DNA from: Bacteroidales bacterium UBA4621
GTDB taxonomy: Bacteria; Bacteroidota; Bacteroidia; Bacteroidales; Paludibacteraceae
Assembly (NCBI GenBank): GCA_002387325.1
Contig: DGIN01000063.1
Span: forward strand, 9,440 to 15,562
Length of the DNA stretch: 6,123 bases
Direction of reading: 5' to 3'
Shown: one piece after another, positions 1 to 5,229 of the stretch
How positions within the stretch are numbered: position 1 is the stretch's first letter
Layout: every line of letters begins with the position of its first letter
Notes under the pieces: model-generated
What the model was told of the DNA's origin: nothing
What the model saw: the letters and a program-made list of their open reading frames with translations, nothing else
The model's database searches: none
Position numbers and translations under genes: made by a program

Positions 1-28
1 ACCCGTTAATAACCCGATGAAGTCAGCA

Positions 29-1234
29 TCATTGTATATAGAAGGTGCGTATGGAATCGCAGACGTGGCGTGGGTTGCGCAGGAGCGGTCGGGTGGAGTA
101 GAAGCATTCGCCCGTTATTTCGGGTATGGTGCGGTTGAGACGCATCTGGCGGCTTATCTCGTTGCCGGTGCGCCATGCCGCTGCCTCTTTTTTCCCACCT
201 TCGAGACGGTAGGGAGCCATACCGATATAGAGTTTGCAGCCTGCGCTGTGTTTTGCCCACCAGTGTGCCAGTATTTCATAGTCTGCAGTGGGTTTGCCTA
301 TTTCCCAATAGAGTTGCGGTACCACGTAGTCAATCCAGCCTTCTTGCATCCAGAGCAGCACATCGGCATAGAGGTCGTCGTAGTTGGTAATTCCCGCACG
401 GGTGGCACTGCCGTTGATGGAATCACGGCTTTGGTTGCGCCACACTCCGAAAGGCGAGATACCGAATTCCACTTCGGGTTTGATCGAGCGGATGGCTTGG
501 TGTATATCTTGTATCACCCTATTCACGTTGTTGCGTCGCCAGTCGGCTATGTTGTCAAAGCCGCGCGGGTTGTCCTTGAAGGTCTGCGCGTCTGGTATCT
601 GCTGTTTGCCGGCGGGGTACGGGTAGAAATAGTCGTCCATGTGAATGCCCTGTATGTCGTAGCGGCTTACGATGTCTTCCACTACCATACAGATCCAGTC
701 GCGCGTCTCGTCCAGACCGGGATTGAAATACCACTGTCCGTTGTATTGCCAGAACCATTCGGGGTTGCTTTTGAAGATATGGTTTTGCCACATAGCCGTA
801 GCGGGCGATTGGGCAAGATTGACGCGGTATGGGTTAAGCCACACATGTACCGCCATATCGCGTCGGTGCGCTTCTTCCACCACGAATTCCAGCGGGTCCC
901 ATTCCTCTTGTTCCCCCCATACGCCCTGACTGCCCGTCAGCCAGTTGCTGATAGGCTCCAATTCCGACAGATAGAGTGCATCGGCAGTAGGGCGCACCTG
1001 AAAAATAATGGCATTGATACCTATACTATGCAGCGAATCCAGGAGGAACAGCATTTCCTCCTGCTGCTTTCCGGTGTTGCCTACCGCTTCGGGTGTAGGC
1101 CAGTCGATGTTCGCCACCGTGGCAATCCATGCGCCGCGGAAAGCAATGCGGTCGTTGGCAGGCAGACTATCTATCTGCCCATAACTGCTTGCATACGACA
1201 GCAATAAGAATATAATGCCGCAAATCCGTTTCAT
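29..1234 (-). CDS. Exported GHL10-family (DUF187/YngK-like) glycoside hydrolase-like protein
   Basis: The 401-residue product starts with a signal peptide: MKR, a hydrophobic stretch at about residues 5-18, and likely cleavage near SYG-Q20. No Cys sits at a lipobox position, so it is probably periplasmic or secreted rather than a lipoprotein. The rest matches the GHL10 (PF02638) TIM-barrel family: RGAWIATV (33-40), FQVRPTADALY (78-88), HVWLNPYR (130-137), GIHMDDYFYPYP (196-207), FGISPFGVWRN (257-267), VVPQLYWE (304-311) and LYIGMAPYR (335-343). The acidic residues D200 and D201 lie in the most conserved block and are candidate active-site residues (inference). The family is thought to act on cell-wall or other polysaccharides; the substrate cannot be read here. 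It starts 18 bp after the recF stop, with no good ribosome-binding site, and is probably co-transcribed with recF. The protein stops just after GECFYSTRPLLRNP, where many relatives continue into a C-terminal Fn3-like region. Confidence 0.88.
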   Translation of the reverse strand: MKRICGIIFLLLSYASSYGQIDSLPANDRIAFRGAWIATVANIDWPTPEAVGNTGKQQEEMLFLLDSLHSIGINAIIFQVRPTADALYLSELEPISNWLTGSQGVWGEQEEWDPLEFVVEEAHRRDMAVHVWLNPYRVNLAQSPATAMWQNHIFKSNPEWFWQYNGQWYFNPGLDETRDWICMVVEDIVSRYDIQGIHMDDYFYPYPAGKQQIPDAQTFKDNPRGFDNIADWRRNNVNRVIQDIHQAIRSIKPEVEFGISPFGVWRNQSRDSINGSATRAGITNYDDLYADVLLWMQEGWIDYVVPQLYWEIGKPTADYEILAHWWAKHSAGCKLYIGMAPYRLEGGKKEAAAWRTGNEISRQMRLNRTIPEITGECFYSTRPLLRNPRHVCDSIRTFYIQ

Positions 1235-1252
1235 ATACTAGGGAAAATGTGA

Positions 1253-2356
1253 TTAGGCATTGTGCATGGCACATTGTACCCCCCCGTTTTCTACGTGGAA
1301 AATCCGTGCATCGGGGTTCGGACGGAGGATGTCGGTGAGATGTTGGCGGTCGGTGTCGGTGATGAAAATCTGCCCGAAGCGGTCGCTGTTCACAAGGCGC
1401 ACGATACGTTCCACCCGCTCGCTGTCCAGTTTGTCGAAGATGTCGTCCAACAGCAGTATCGGTTTTCCGAGATAGAGTGCCTGCGCCAGTTTCATTGCCA
1501 GGAGGTAGGTCTTCTGCTGCCCCTGCGAGCCGACACGTTTGAGCGGGTATTCTCCCAGAAGCATCTCAATTTCGTCTTTGTGAATGCCTTGGCTTGTCCA
1601 ACCGAGAATCAGGTCGCGCTGCCGTGTGCGGGTGTATGCTTCCTGCAGGTTGCGGTCGGATAACTGGCTGATATACTGCAATCCAACAGTCTCTTTGTCT
1701 CCTGAAATATCGGCGTACATTTTCTGAAACAGCGGCACAAACTGCTCAACAAAGCCTGTCCGTTCCCGATAGATATACTCCGCCAAAGGAGTCATCTGCA
1801 TTTCCAGCACCTCGAACAAGTCCCACGGCACCTGCTCCTGCTCGGCATATTGTTTGAGCAGTGTGTTGCGCTGTTTGAGCAAGGCGTTGTATTTGCCCAG
1901 TTGTTCGAGGTAGGTCTTGTTGCATTGCGAGATGACCACGTCCAAGAACCGCCGGCGTTCCTCGCTGCCGTCTTCTATCAACGCTGCGTCCTGCGGGCTG
2001 ACCATCACCAAGGGTATCAAGCCGATGTGGTCTATCAGTCGCTTATAGTCTTTTTTCCCCCGTCGGAACTGCTTTTTCTGCCCCCGTTTTATCCCGCACG
2101 AGATGAGAATATCTTCCTCTTCATTATGCATTGAGTATGCTCCTTGCACCATTGCCATATCCTCGCCATGGGTGATATTGAGCGAATCGGTGGCATTGTA
2201 GGCTGACTTGGCAAAACTGAGCAGATAGATAGCATCGAGGATATTGGTTTTGCCTTGTCCGTTGAGTCCGACAAAGCAATTCAGTTTTTCCGCAAAGCGC
2301 AGTTGCGCCTCGCGTATATTCTTATAATTGAGTATGTCCAGTTCACGGAGAAACAC
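1253..2356 (-). CDS. recF: DNA replication and repair protein RecF
   Basis: RecF is a cytoplasmic SMC/ABC-type ATPase that works with RecO and RecR to load RecA at single-strand gaps during recombinational repair. The 367-residue length is normal for the family. Visible motifs are the N-terminal LDILNYKNI (7-15), Walker A GLNGQGKT (30-37), the RecF block MVSPQDAALIEDGSEERRRF (118-137), GIHKDEIE in place of the usual GPHRDD (257-264), the ABC signature SQGQQKT (277-283) and Walker B ILLLDDIFDKLD (300-311). The start is GTG at 2354-2356. It gives the normal RecF N-terminus, an in-frame stop lies just upstream at 2381-2383, and the next methionine is residue 68, beyond Walker A. There is no Shine-Dalgarno sequence. 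The gene lies 72 bp after the response-regulator stop and 18 bp before the hydrolase gene, with no visible promoter or terminator between them. Confidence 0.97.
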   Translation of the reverse strand: MFLRELDILNYKNIREAQLRFAEKLNCFVGLNGQGKTNILDAIYLLSFAKSAYNATDSLNITHGEDMAMVQGAYSMHNEEEDILISCGIKRGQKKQFRRGKKDYKRLIDHIGLIPLVMVSPQDAALIEDGSEERRRFLDVVISQCNKTYLEQLGKYNALLKQRNTLLKQYAEQEQVPWDLFEVLEMQMTPLAEYIYRERTGFVEQFVPLFQKMYADISGDKETVGLQYISQLSDRNLQEAYTRTRQRDLILGWTSQGIHKDEIEMLLGEYPLKRVGSQGQQKTYLLAMKLAQALYLGKPILLLDDIFDKLDSERVERIVRLVNSDRFGQIFITDTDRQHLTDILRPNPDARIFHVENGGVQCAMHNA

Positions 2357-2428
2357 TTCTTGATTAGGTTGAGGAGATGTTTAATAGGTTTATAGGGTTA
2401 GGAAGTTGAACATTTTCAGCACATAAAC

Positions 2429-3619
2429 TCATGCGTACAACTCCACGTCCTCTTTGGTGATGGTGCTTCCGGCAAGGATGATGAGCCGTTCCACCACGTT
2501 GCGCAGTTCGCGCACGTTACCCGTCCACTCGCGTGTCTGCAATGCTGCAATGGCATCGTCGGAGAAAGTCTTGGTGGCAATACGCTGTTCGTCGCATATT
2601 TGTTCGGCGAAGTAACTGACCAGCAGCGGAATATCGCTTATGCGCTCTTTGAGGCTCGGTACGTGGATAGGAATGACATTCAGGCGGTGGAACAGGTCTT
2701 CCCGGAAACGCCCTGCGGCAATCTCGCGTGGCAGGTCTTTATTCGTGGCGGCTAATACGCGTACATTCACTTTGATAGGTTTGTCGCTGCCCACACGGGT
2801 AATTTCGTTCTCTTGGAGCGCACGCAGCACCTTGGTCTGTGCCGCCATAGACATATCGCCTATTTCGTCGAGGAAGAGTGTACCGCCGTCTGCCTGCTCG
2901 AACTTGCCCGCACGGTCTTTGATAGCCCCTGTGAACGACCCTTTGATATGCCCGAACAGTTCGCTCTCAATCAGTTCGCTCGGTATGGCGGCGCAGTTTA
3001 CCTCTACCATCGGTTTGTCGGCACGGTTGCTACCCTCGTGAAGCAGGCGTGCTACCACCTCTTTGCCGGTACCATTGGCACCCGTAATCATCACCCGCGC
3101 CTCGGTGGGAGCCACTTTGTTGATGATGTCGCGCACGTGTTCGATGGCACTGCTTTCGCCCACCATCGGGTTTTTCTGCTGTGCCACTTTCTTGCGCAGA
3201 GTGCTGATTTCCTGTTTGCCGCGTCCTACTTCCACGCGCAGGTTCTTCTGCTCGAGGGCATTCTTGATAGTGATGAGCAGGCGGTTGAGGTCAAGCGGTT
3301 TCTCGATAAAGTCGTATGCTCCCTTTTTGAGGGCTTCCACGGCGGTTTCGATGTCGCCGTGTCCGGAAATCATCACGACAGGGCAATCCACATAGGTCTC
3401 GCCTTCGGCAGGCTGTTTGAGTGCAGTAAGCACCTCTATGCCGTCCATCTCGGGCATTTTGACATCGGAGAAAATGAGGTCGTACTCGCCCTGTCGGGCT
3501 TTTTCCATACCTTTTTTGCCGTCCTCTGCCACATCTACGGTGTGTCCCTCGTCTCCCAGAATCTCTTTGAGCGTATTGCGTATAGCCCGCTCGTCATCTA
3601 TCACTAATATCTTTGCCAT
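2429..3619 (-). CDS. Sigma54-dependent response regulator (NtrC-type receiver plus AAA+) without a DNA-binding HTH
   Basis: This 396-residue regulator has an N-terminal receiver domain with acidic pair D8/D9, phosphoacceptor D52 (in SDVKMPEMDG), S85 and K107. A linker at about 120-150 follows. The sigma54-interacting AAA+ domain runs to about 375: Walker A GANGTGKE (180-187), GSFTGA (227-232; the usual sigma54-contact loop is GAFTGA), Walker B TLFLDEIGD (247-255), arginine-finger region FREDLFHRLNV (305-315) and sensor II GNVREL (367-372). NtrC proteins are about 470 residues and end in a Fis-type HTH. This one stops 24 residues after GNVREL, so it has none. ATG at 3617-3619 is chosen because MAKILVIDD is the canonical receiver start; the in-frame TTG 24 bases upstream lies inside the promoter. 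It is first in a likely operon with recF. No partner histidine kinase is in the window, so the signal and targets are unknown. Confidence 0.93.
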   Translation of the reverse strand: MAKILVIDDERAIRNTLKEILGDEGHTVDVAEDGKKGMEKARQGEYDLIFSDVKMPEMDGIEVLTALKQPAEGETYVDCPVVMISGHGDIETAVEALKKGAYDFIEKPLDLNRLLITIKNALEQKNLRVEVGRGKQEISTLRKKVAQQKNPMVGESSAIEHVRDIINKVAPTEARVMITGANGTGKEVVARLLHEGSNRADKPMVEVNCAAIPSELIESELFGHIKGSFTGAIKDRAGKFEQADGGTLFLDEIGDMSMAAQTKVLRALQENEITRVGSDKPIKVNVRVLAATNKDLPREIAAGRFREDLFHRLNVIPIHVPSLKERISDIPLLVSYFAEQICDEQRIATKTFSDDAIAALQTREWTGNVRELRNVVERLIILAGSTITKEDVELYA

Positions 3620-3640
3620 ATCGTATCTTTGTTTCCGCTG

Positions 3641-3671
3641 CAAAGTTACACATTTTTCCGCACTCCCGCAA
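3641..3671 (-). promoter_or_regulatory. Bacteroidetes-type promoter for the regulator-recF-hydrolase operon
   Basis: Read on the minus strand, TAACTTTG (3641-3648) matches the Bacteroides -7 consensus TAnnTTTG. A TTGC (3668-3671) lies 19 bases upstream, where the -33 element is expected. The -7 box ends 21 bases before the regulator ATG, which predicts a very short 5' UTR. The -33 element sits just beyond the U-run of the terminator hairpin at 3679-3715, so the operon is insulated from upstream transcription. No other TAnnTTTG match was found in the 2357-2428 or 1235-1252 gaps. Confidence 0.75.
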
Positions 3672-3678
3672 GAGGCTC

Positions 3679-3715
3679 AAAAAAGTCCTTAAGGTCTCGC
3701 AAGACCTTAAGGACT
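3679..3715 (-). terminator. Strong rho-independent terminator (14-bp perfect stem)
   Basis: On the minus strand AGTCCTTAAGGTCT (3702-3715) and its exact complement (3684-3697) form a 14-bp stem with a 4-base loop (3698-3701). The stem runs straight into six U residues (3679-3684 as A on the plus strand). This is a textbook terminator for right-to-left transcription just before the regulator promoter. It is the second terminator-like structure after the one at 3735-3772. Each arm also contains the self-complementary octamer CCTTAAGG, so it could alternatively be a paired protein-binding site. Confidence 0.85.
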
Positions 3716-3734
3716 CTGTTACTCTACTATATAT

Positions 3735-3772
3735 AAAAAAAGAGGATTGTCTCACGACAACCCAATCTTTTT
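3735..3772 (-). terminator. Terminator hairpin with GUGA tetraloop, possibly bidirectional
   Basis: In the minus-strand RNA, UUGUC and GACAA close a GUGA (GNRA-type) loop at 3752-3755. Beyond one mismatch, GG pairs with CC. After a two-base bulge, AAAAAGA pairs with UCUUUUU. The stem leads into a run of seven U (3735-3741), as for an intrinsic terminator. The plus strand also has a T-run after the stem (3768-3772), so termination in both directions is possible. On the minus strand it would end the predicted short transcript that starts near 3804. Confidence 0.75.
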
Positions 3773-3796
3773 ACTTAACCTTAAATCTAATACCAT
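3752..3796 (-). CDS. Possible 14-residue leader peptide (MVLDLRLSKKIGLS)
   Basis: An ATG at 3794-3796, about 8 bases after the predicted transcription start, opens 14 codons (MVLDLRLSKKIGLS) closed by TGA at 3752-3754. The stop lies inside the GUGA loop of the terminator hairpin, so a ribosome reaching it would cover the 5' arm of the stem. Four of the 14 residues are leucine, three of them TTA codons. There is no Shine-Dalgarno sequence, but that is usual in this phylum. The peptide is too short for sequence statistics to show that it is translated; the positional fit to promoter and terminator is the only support. Confidence 0.3.
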   Translation of the reverse strand: MVLDLRLSKKIGLS

Positions 3797-3809
3797 GAAA
3801 AACACAGTG

Positions 3810-3841
3810 CAAAAGTACGGCATATTTTTGATACTGCCAAA
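3810..3841 (-). promoter_or_regulatory. Bacteroidetes-type promoter for the short intergenic transcript
   Basis: Minus-strand TACTTTTG (3810-3817) fits TAnnTTTG, with TTTG (3838-3841) 20 bases upstream at the -33 position. Downstream on this strand there is no long ORF before two terminators, so the promoter appears dedicated to the short RNA at 3735-3804. The plus-strand sequence TGCAAAAGTACG around it nearly matches TGCAAAGGTACG at the ATPase promoter. Confidence 0.65.
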
Positions 3842-3852
3842 TAAAATGCAAG

Positions 3853-3878
3853 AAAAATATGTTTTATAGCATATTTTT
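3853..3878 (-). terminator. Weak AT-rich inverted repeat downstream of the ATPase gene
   Basis: AAAAATATG (3853-3861) and CATATTTTT (3870-3878) form a 9-bp inverted repeat with an 8-base loop, 42 bases past the ATPase stop codon. On the minus strand the 3' arm ends in five U, so it could act as a weak terminator. It has one G-C pair and no U-run beyond the stem. The stronger hairpins at 3735-3772 and 3679-3715 would be the effective stops. Confidence 0.3.
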
Positions 3879-3919
3879 GTGCATTTTGCAAAGTGAATAT
3901 GTCAAAGTCGGGTGCAGTA

Positions 3920-5059
3920 TTAGTAGTTTTGGCATATCCATGCTGCCAAAAAGCGGTCATATATGCTATAGACGCCATCGGTCTGTGTAACAAGGTCGTC
4001 TGCCAATAGGGCTTTGGCAGCGGATTGCACAGAACTGACAGAAGGCAGATTGTAGCGTTTTACAAAGTCGCCCGAAGTTATATTCTGTGCTTTGCCTGCT
4101 TTGGCAATCGCTTGAAGCAGTTGTTTCTGTTTGGTCGGTACTTTGTCCATCAGTTCGCGGAATGCCATTTGCTGGCTTTCTACGATATTCAGGAATGCCA
4201 CCTCTATTGCCTCTGTTGTGCAGCAAGCCCCCGCGGGTGTAATGGCGAACAGTTCGTTCATCATCATTTGTATAAACCATGATATGCCGTCAAAACGGTG
4301 ATATACCGCTTCTACGACCCGGCTCTCGACTTCTTTTCCTGCCTTGTGAAACAGCCGTTGTGCAAATTCGGTATAGGTGTCCAAGGGGATCGGTTCCAGC
4401 CCCATAATGATAGTGCTTTGGTAAAAAGGCTTTGTCGGGGACAGGAACATCTGCGACATCATATGTCGTTTGCTGCCGGCGAAGATAAACTGTGCATTGT
4501 GGCAATGCTGTATATGGGTGCGCAGTATGGCTTCCACGGCTGTTTCGTCGCGATACCCGGATATTTGCTGGAACTCGTCAAATGCAATCAAGCAGGGCTT
4601 GTCGGCGGTGTCAATGTAGGAAAAGATCTCGTCTAATGTGGTCTTGGGGGTAGTAATATCTCCTAACGACAGGTCGAGAGTGGGAGTACCCGACAGATTG
4701 TCAAACTTAACGCCCACTTGCAAAGAGCGGATGATTTGAAAAAAACGTTCTTTCCATTGGGTGTTGCGCGGTTTGAGTTGGTTGTATATATTGTTGGCAA
4801 ACAGGTAGATCATCTCCGAGAAGGAGCGTGTGCCATAGATGTCAATAAAGAATGTGTAGTATTGTTCTTGCAACTGCGGCTGTTGGAAGGTGTGTTCTAT
4901 CAGCCCTGATTTGCCCATACGCCGTGGCGAAATCAAAGCCACATTGCGCCCGTTGGTCAAGTGTTTGGTGAGGGTGGCGGTTTCTTCTATGCGGTCGCAG
5001 AAAAATTCGGGCGATACATATCGCCCGACAATAAACGGGTTTTGTGGTTTGTAAGTCAT
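3920..5059 (-). CDS. COG1672/Arch_ATPase-type P-loop ATPase with C-terminal winged helix
   Basis: This 379-residue protein has no signal peptide or membrane segment and is probably cytoplasmic. It shows the pattern of Arch_ATPase (PF01637)/COG1672 NTPases: an N-terminal NPFIVGRYVSPEFFCDR entry motif (7-23), Walker A SPRRMGKS (44-51), hhhhDE-type Walker B CLIAFDEF (156-163) and a sensor-like FIFAGSKRHMM (191-201). A C-terminal winged-helix-like region at about 310-372 ends in YSIYDRFLAAWI, the counterpart of the usual D-P-F-F-x-x-W ending. Cellular roles in this family are mostly unknown; some members are suspected of acting as STAND-like or DNA-associated switches, but nothing here proves a function. 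It has its own promoter (5110-5140) and an operator-like palindrome, and stands alone between terminators. ATG at 5057-5059 gives the expected MTYKPQNPF start; the predicted leader is about 45 nt, without a Shine-Dalgarno sequence. Confidence 0.88.
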   Translation of the reverse strand: MTYKPQNPFIVGRYVSPEFFCDRIEETATLTKHLTNGRNVALISPRRMGKSGLIEHTFQQPQLQEQYYTFFIDIYGTRSFSEMIYLFANNIYNQLKPRNTQWKERFFQIIRSLQVGVKFDNLSGTPTLDLSLGDITTPKTTLDEIFSYIDTADKPCLIAFDEFQQISGYRDETAVEAILRTHIQHCHNAQFIFAGSKRHMMSQMFLSPTKPFYQSTIIMGLEPIPLDTYTEFAQRLFHKAGKEVESRVVEAVYHRFDGISWFIQMMMNELFAITPAGACCTTEAIEVAFLNIVESQQMAFRELMDKVPTKQKQLLQAIAKAGKAQNITSGDFVKRYNLPSVSSVQSAAKALLADDLVTQTDGVYSIYDRFLAAWICQNY

Positions 5060-5070
5060 ATCAGATAAAG

Positions 5071-5106
5071 ATTATTGAAATTATAATTATTGAACTTTCA
5101 ATAATT
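5071..5106. repeat. Operator-like 22-bp palindrome plus an extra half-site
   Basis: AATTATTGAA (5085-5094), a two-base spacer and the exact complement TTCAATAATT (5097-5106) form a 10+2+10 palindrome. A third copy of the half-site, ATTATTGAA, lies at 5071-5079 in direct orientation, 15 bases from the matching positions of the first arm. The palindrome begins three bases past the -7 box of the ATPase promoter and covers the likely transcription start, a typical place for a repressor site. A hairpin in the 5' UTR is less likely because the loop is only two bases. Confidence 0.5.
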
Positions 5107-5109
5107 GTG

Positions 5110-5140
5110 CAAAGGTACGATATTTTTGCTGTATATGCAA
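5110..5140 (-). promoter_or_regulatory. Bacteroidetes-type promoter for the ATPase gene
   Basis: Minus-strand TACCTTTG (5110-5117) matches TAnnTTTG, with TTGC (5137-5140) 19 bases upstream. This is the same architecture and spacing as the response-regulator promoter. It lies between the terminator of the preceding gene (5172-5208) and the ATPase ATG (5059), and predicts a 5' UTR of about 45 nt containing the palindrome at 5085-5106. Confidence 0.75.
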
Positions 5141-5171
5141 GTGGTAAAATGTTTTTGAATGTGGATTGTAT

Positions 5172-5208
5172 AAAAACAATGCAGGCTACCCATATGGATA
5201 GCCTGCAT
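5172..5208 (-). terminator. Rho-independent terminator after the exported-protein gene
   Basis: ATGCAGGCTA (5179-5188) and TAGCCTGCAT (5199-5208) form a perfect 10-bp stem. After one mismatch, the self-complementary CCATATGG forms the tip. On the minus strand the stem is followed by TG and five U (5172-5176), 21 bases past the stop codon at 5230-5232. It separates this gene from the ATPase unit. Confidence 0.85.
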
Positions 5209-5229
5209 AAAATGGAATTCGTGTAGTGA

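Larger units (their letters stand above)
3735..3804 (-). ncRNA. Predicted small RNA or leader transcript of about 70 nt
   Basis: A promoter (3810-3841) and a terminator (3735-3772) bracket this stretch and predict a free-standing transcript of roughly 70 nt. The start is estimated at about 6 bases past the -7 box. The transcript holds a single-stranded, AU-rich 5' half and the GUGA-loop hairpin at its 3' end. It contains a 14-codon ORF (3752-3796) that ends in the hairpin loop, so it could be a small RNA, a peptide-coding leader, or both. From memory, similar leaders built around CATGGTATTAGATTTAAGG followed by a hairpin recur between genes in Bacteroides; this could not be checked here. No known Rfam family is claimed. 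Confidence 0.5.

Noticed and set aside
6..260. Minus-strand 84-codon frame overlapping the 3' end of the hydrolase gene, considered as a frameshifted continuation
   Set aside because: It is Arg/Pro/His-rich with no GHL10 or Fn3-like pattern, and it overlaps coding sequence that is already conserved in the main frame.
403..418. Plus-strand TGGCAC-N5-TTGA resembling a sigma54 -24/-12 promoter
   Set aside because: It sits inside the hydrolase coding sequence in antisense orientation, lacks the GC of the -12 element and has no downstream plus-strand gene.
17..1207. Long plus-strand open frame of 396 codons opposite the hydrolase gene
   Set aside because: Its translation shows no family motif and it mirrors a well-supported minus-strand gene with a signal peptide and GHL10 motifs; it is a codon-bias shadow.
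2813..3607. Plus-strand open frame of 264 codons opposite the response regulator
   Set aside because: It is antisense to conserved receiver and AAA+ motifs, shows no recognisable domain, and no promoter was seen for it.
3617..3643. Upstream TTG start for the response regulator adding 8 residues
   Set aside because: The TTG lies within the -7 promoter box, and the canonical receiver N-terminus starts at the ATG at 3617-3619.
3794..3868. Plus-strand 24-codon ORF beginning MKNTVQKYGIF, after a T-rich leader and hairpin
   Set aside because: It lies across the minus-strand promoter elements and lacks a convincing plus-strand promoter; the minus-strand reading explains the same bases better.
3823..3879. 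Plus-strand TATTTTTG boxes (3823-3830, 3872-3879) matching TAnnTTTG, within a repeated GCATATTTTTG (3820-3830, 3869-3879)
   Set aside because: AT-rich sequence yields such matches easily and no plus-strand gene follows; the repeat is too short to call an element.
3787..3993. Minus-strand 68-codon frame across the ATPase 3' end and the intergenic region
   Set aside because: It overlaps the conserved C-terminus of the ATPase in another frame and runs through promoter sequence; there are no features of a real protein.
5044..5226. Plus-strand 60-codon frame in the ATPase promoter region
   Set aside because: It crosses the palindrome, the promoter and a terminator hairpin, and its low-complexity Ile-rich start shows no protein signal.
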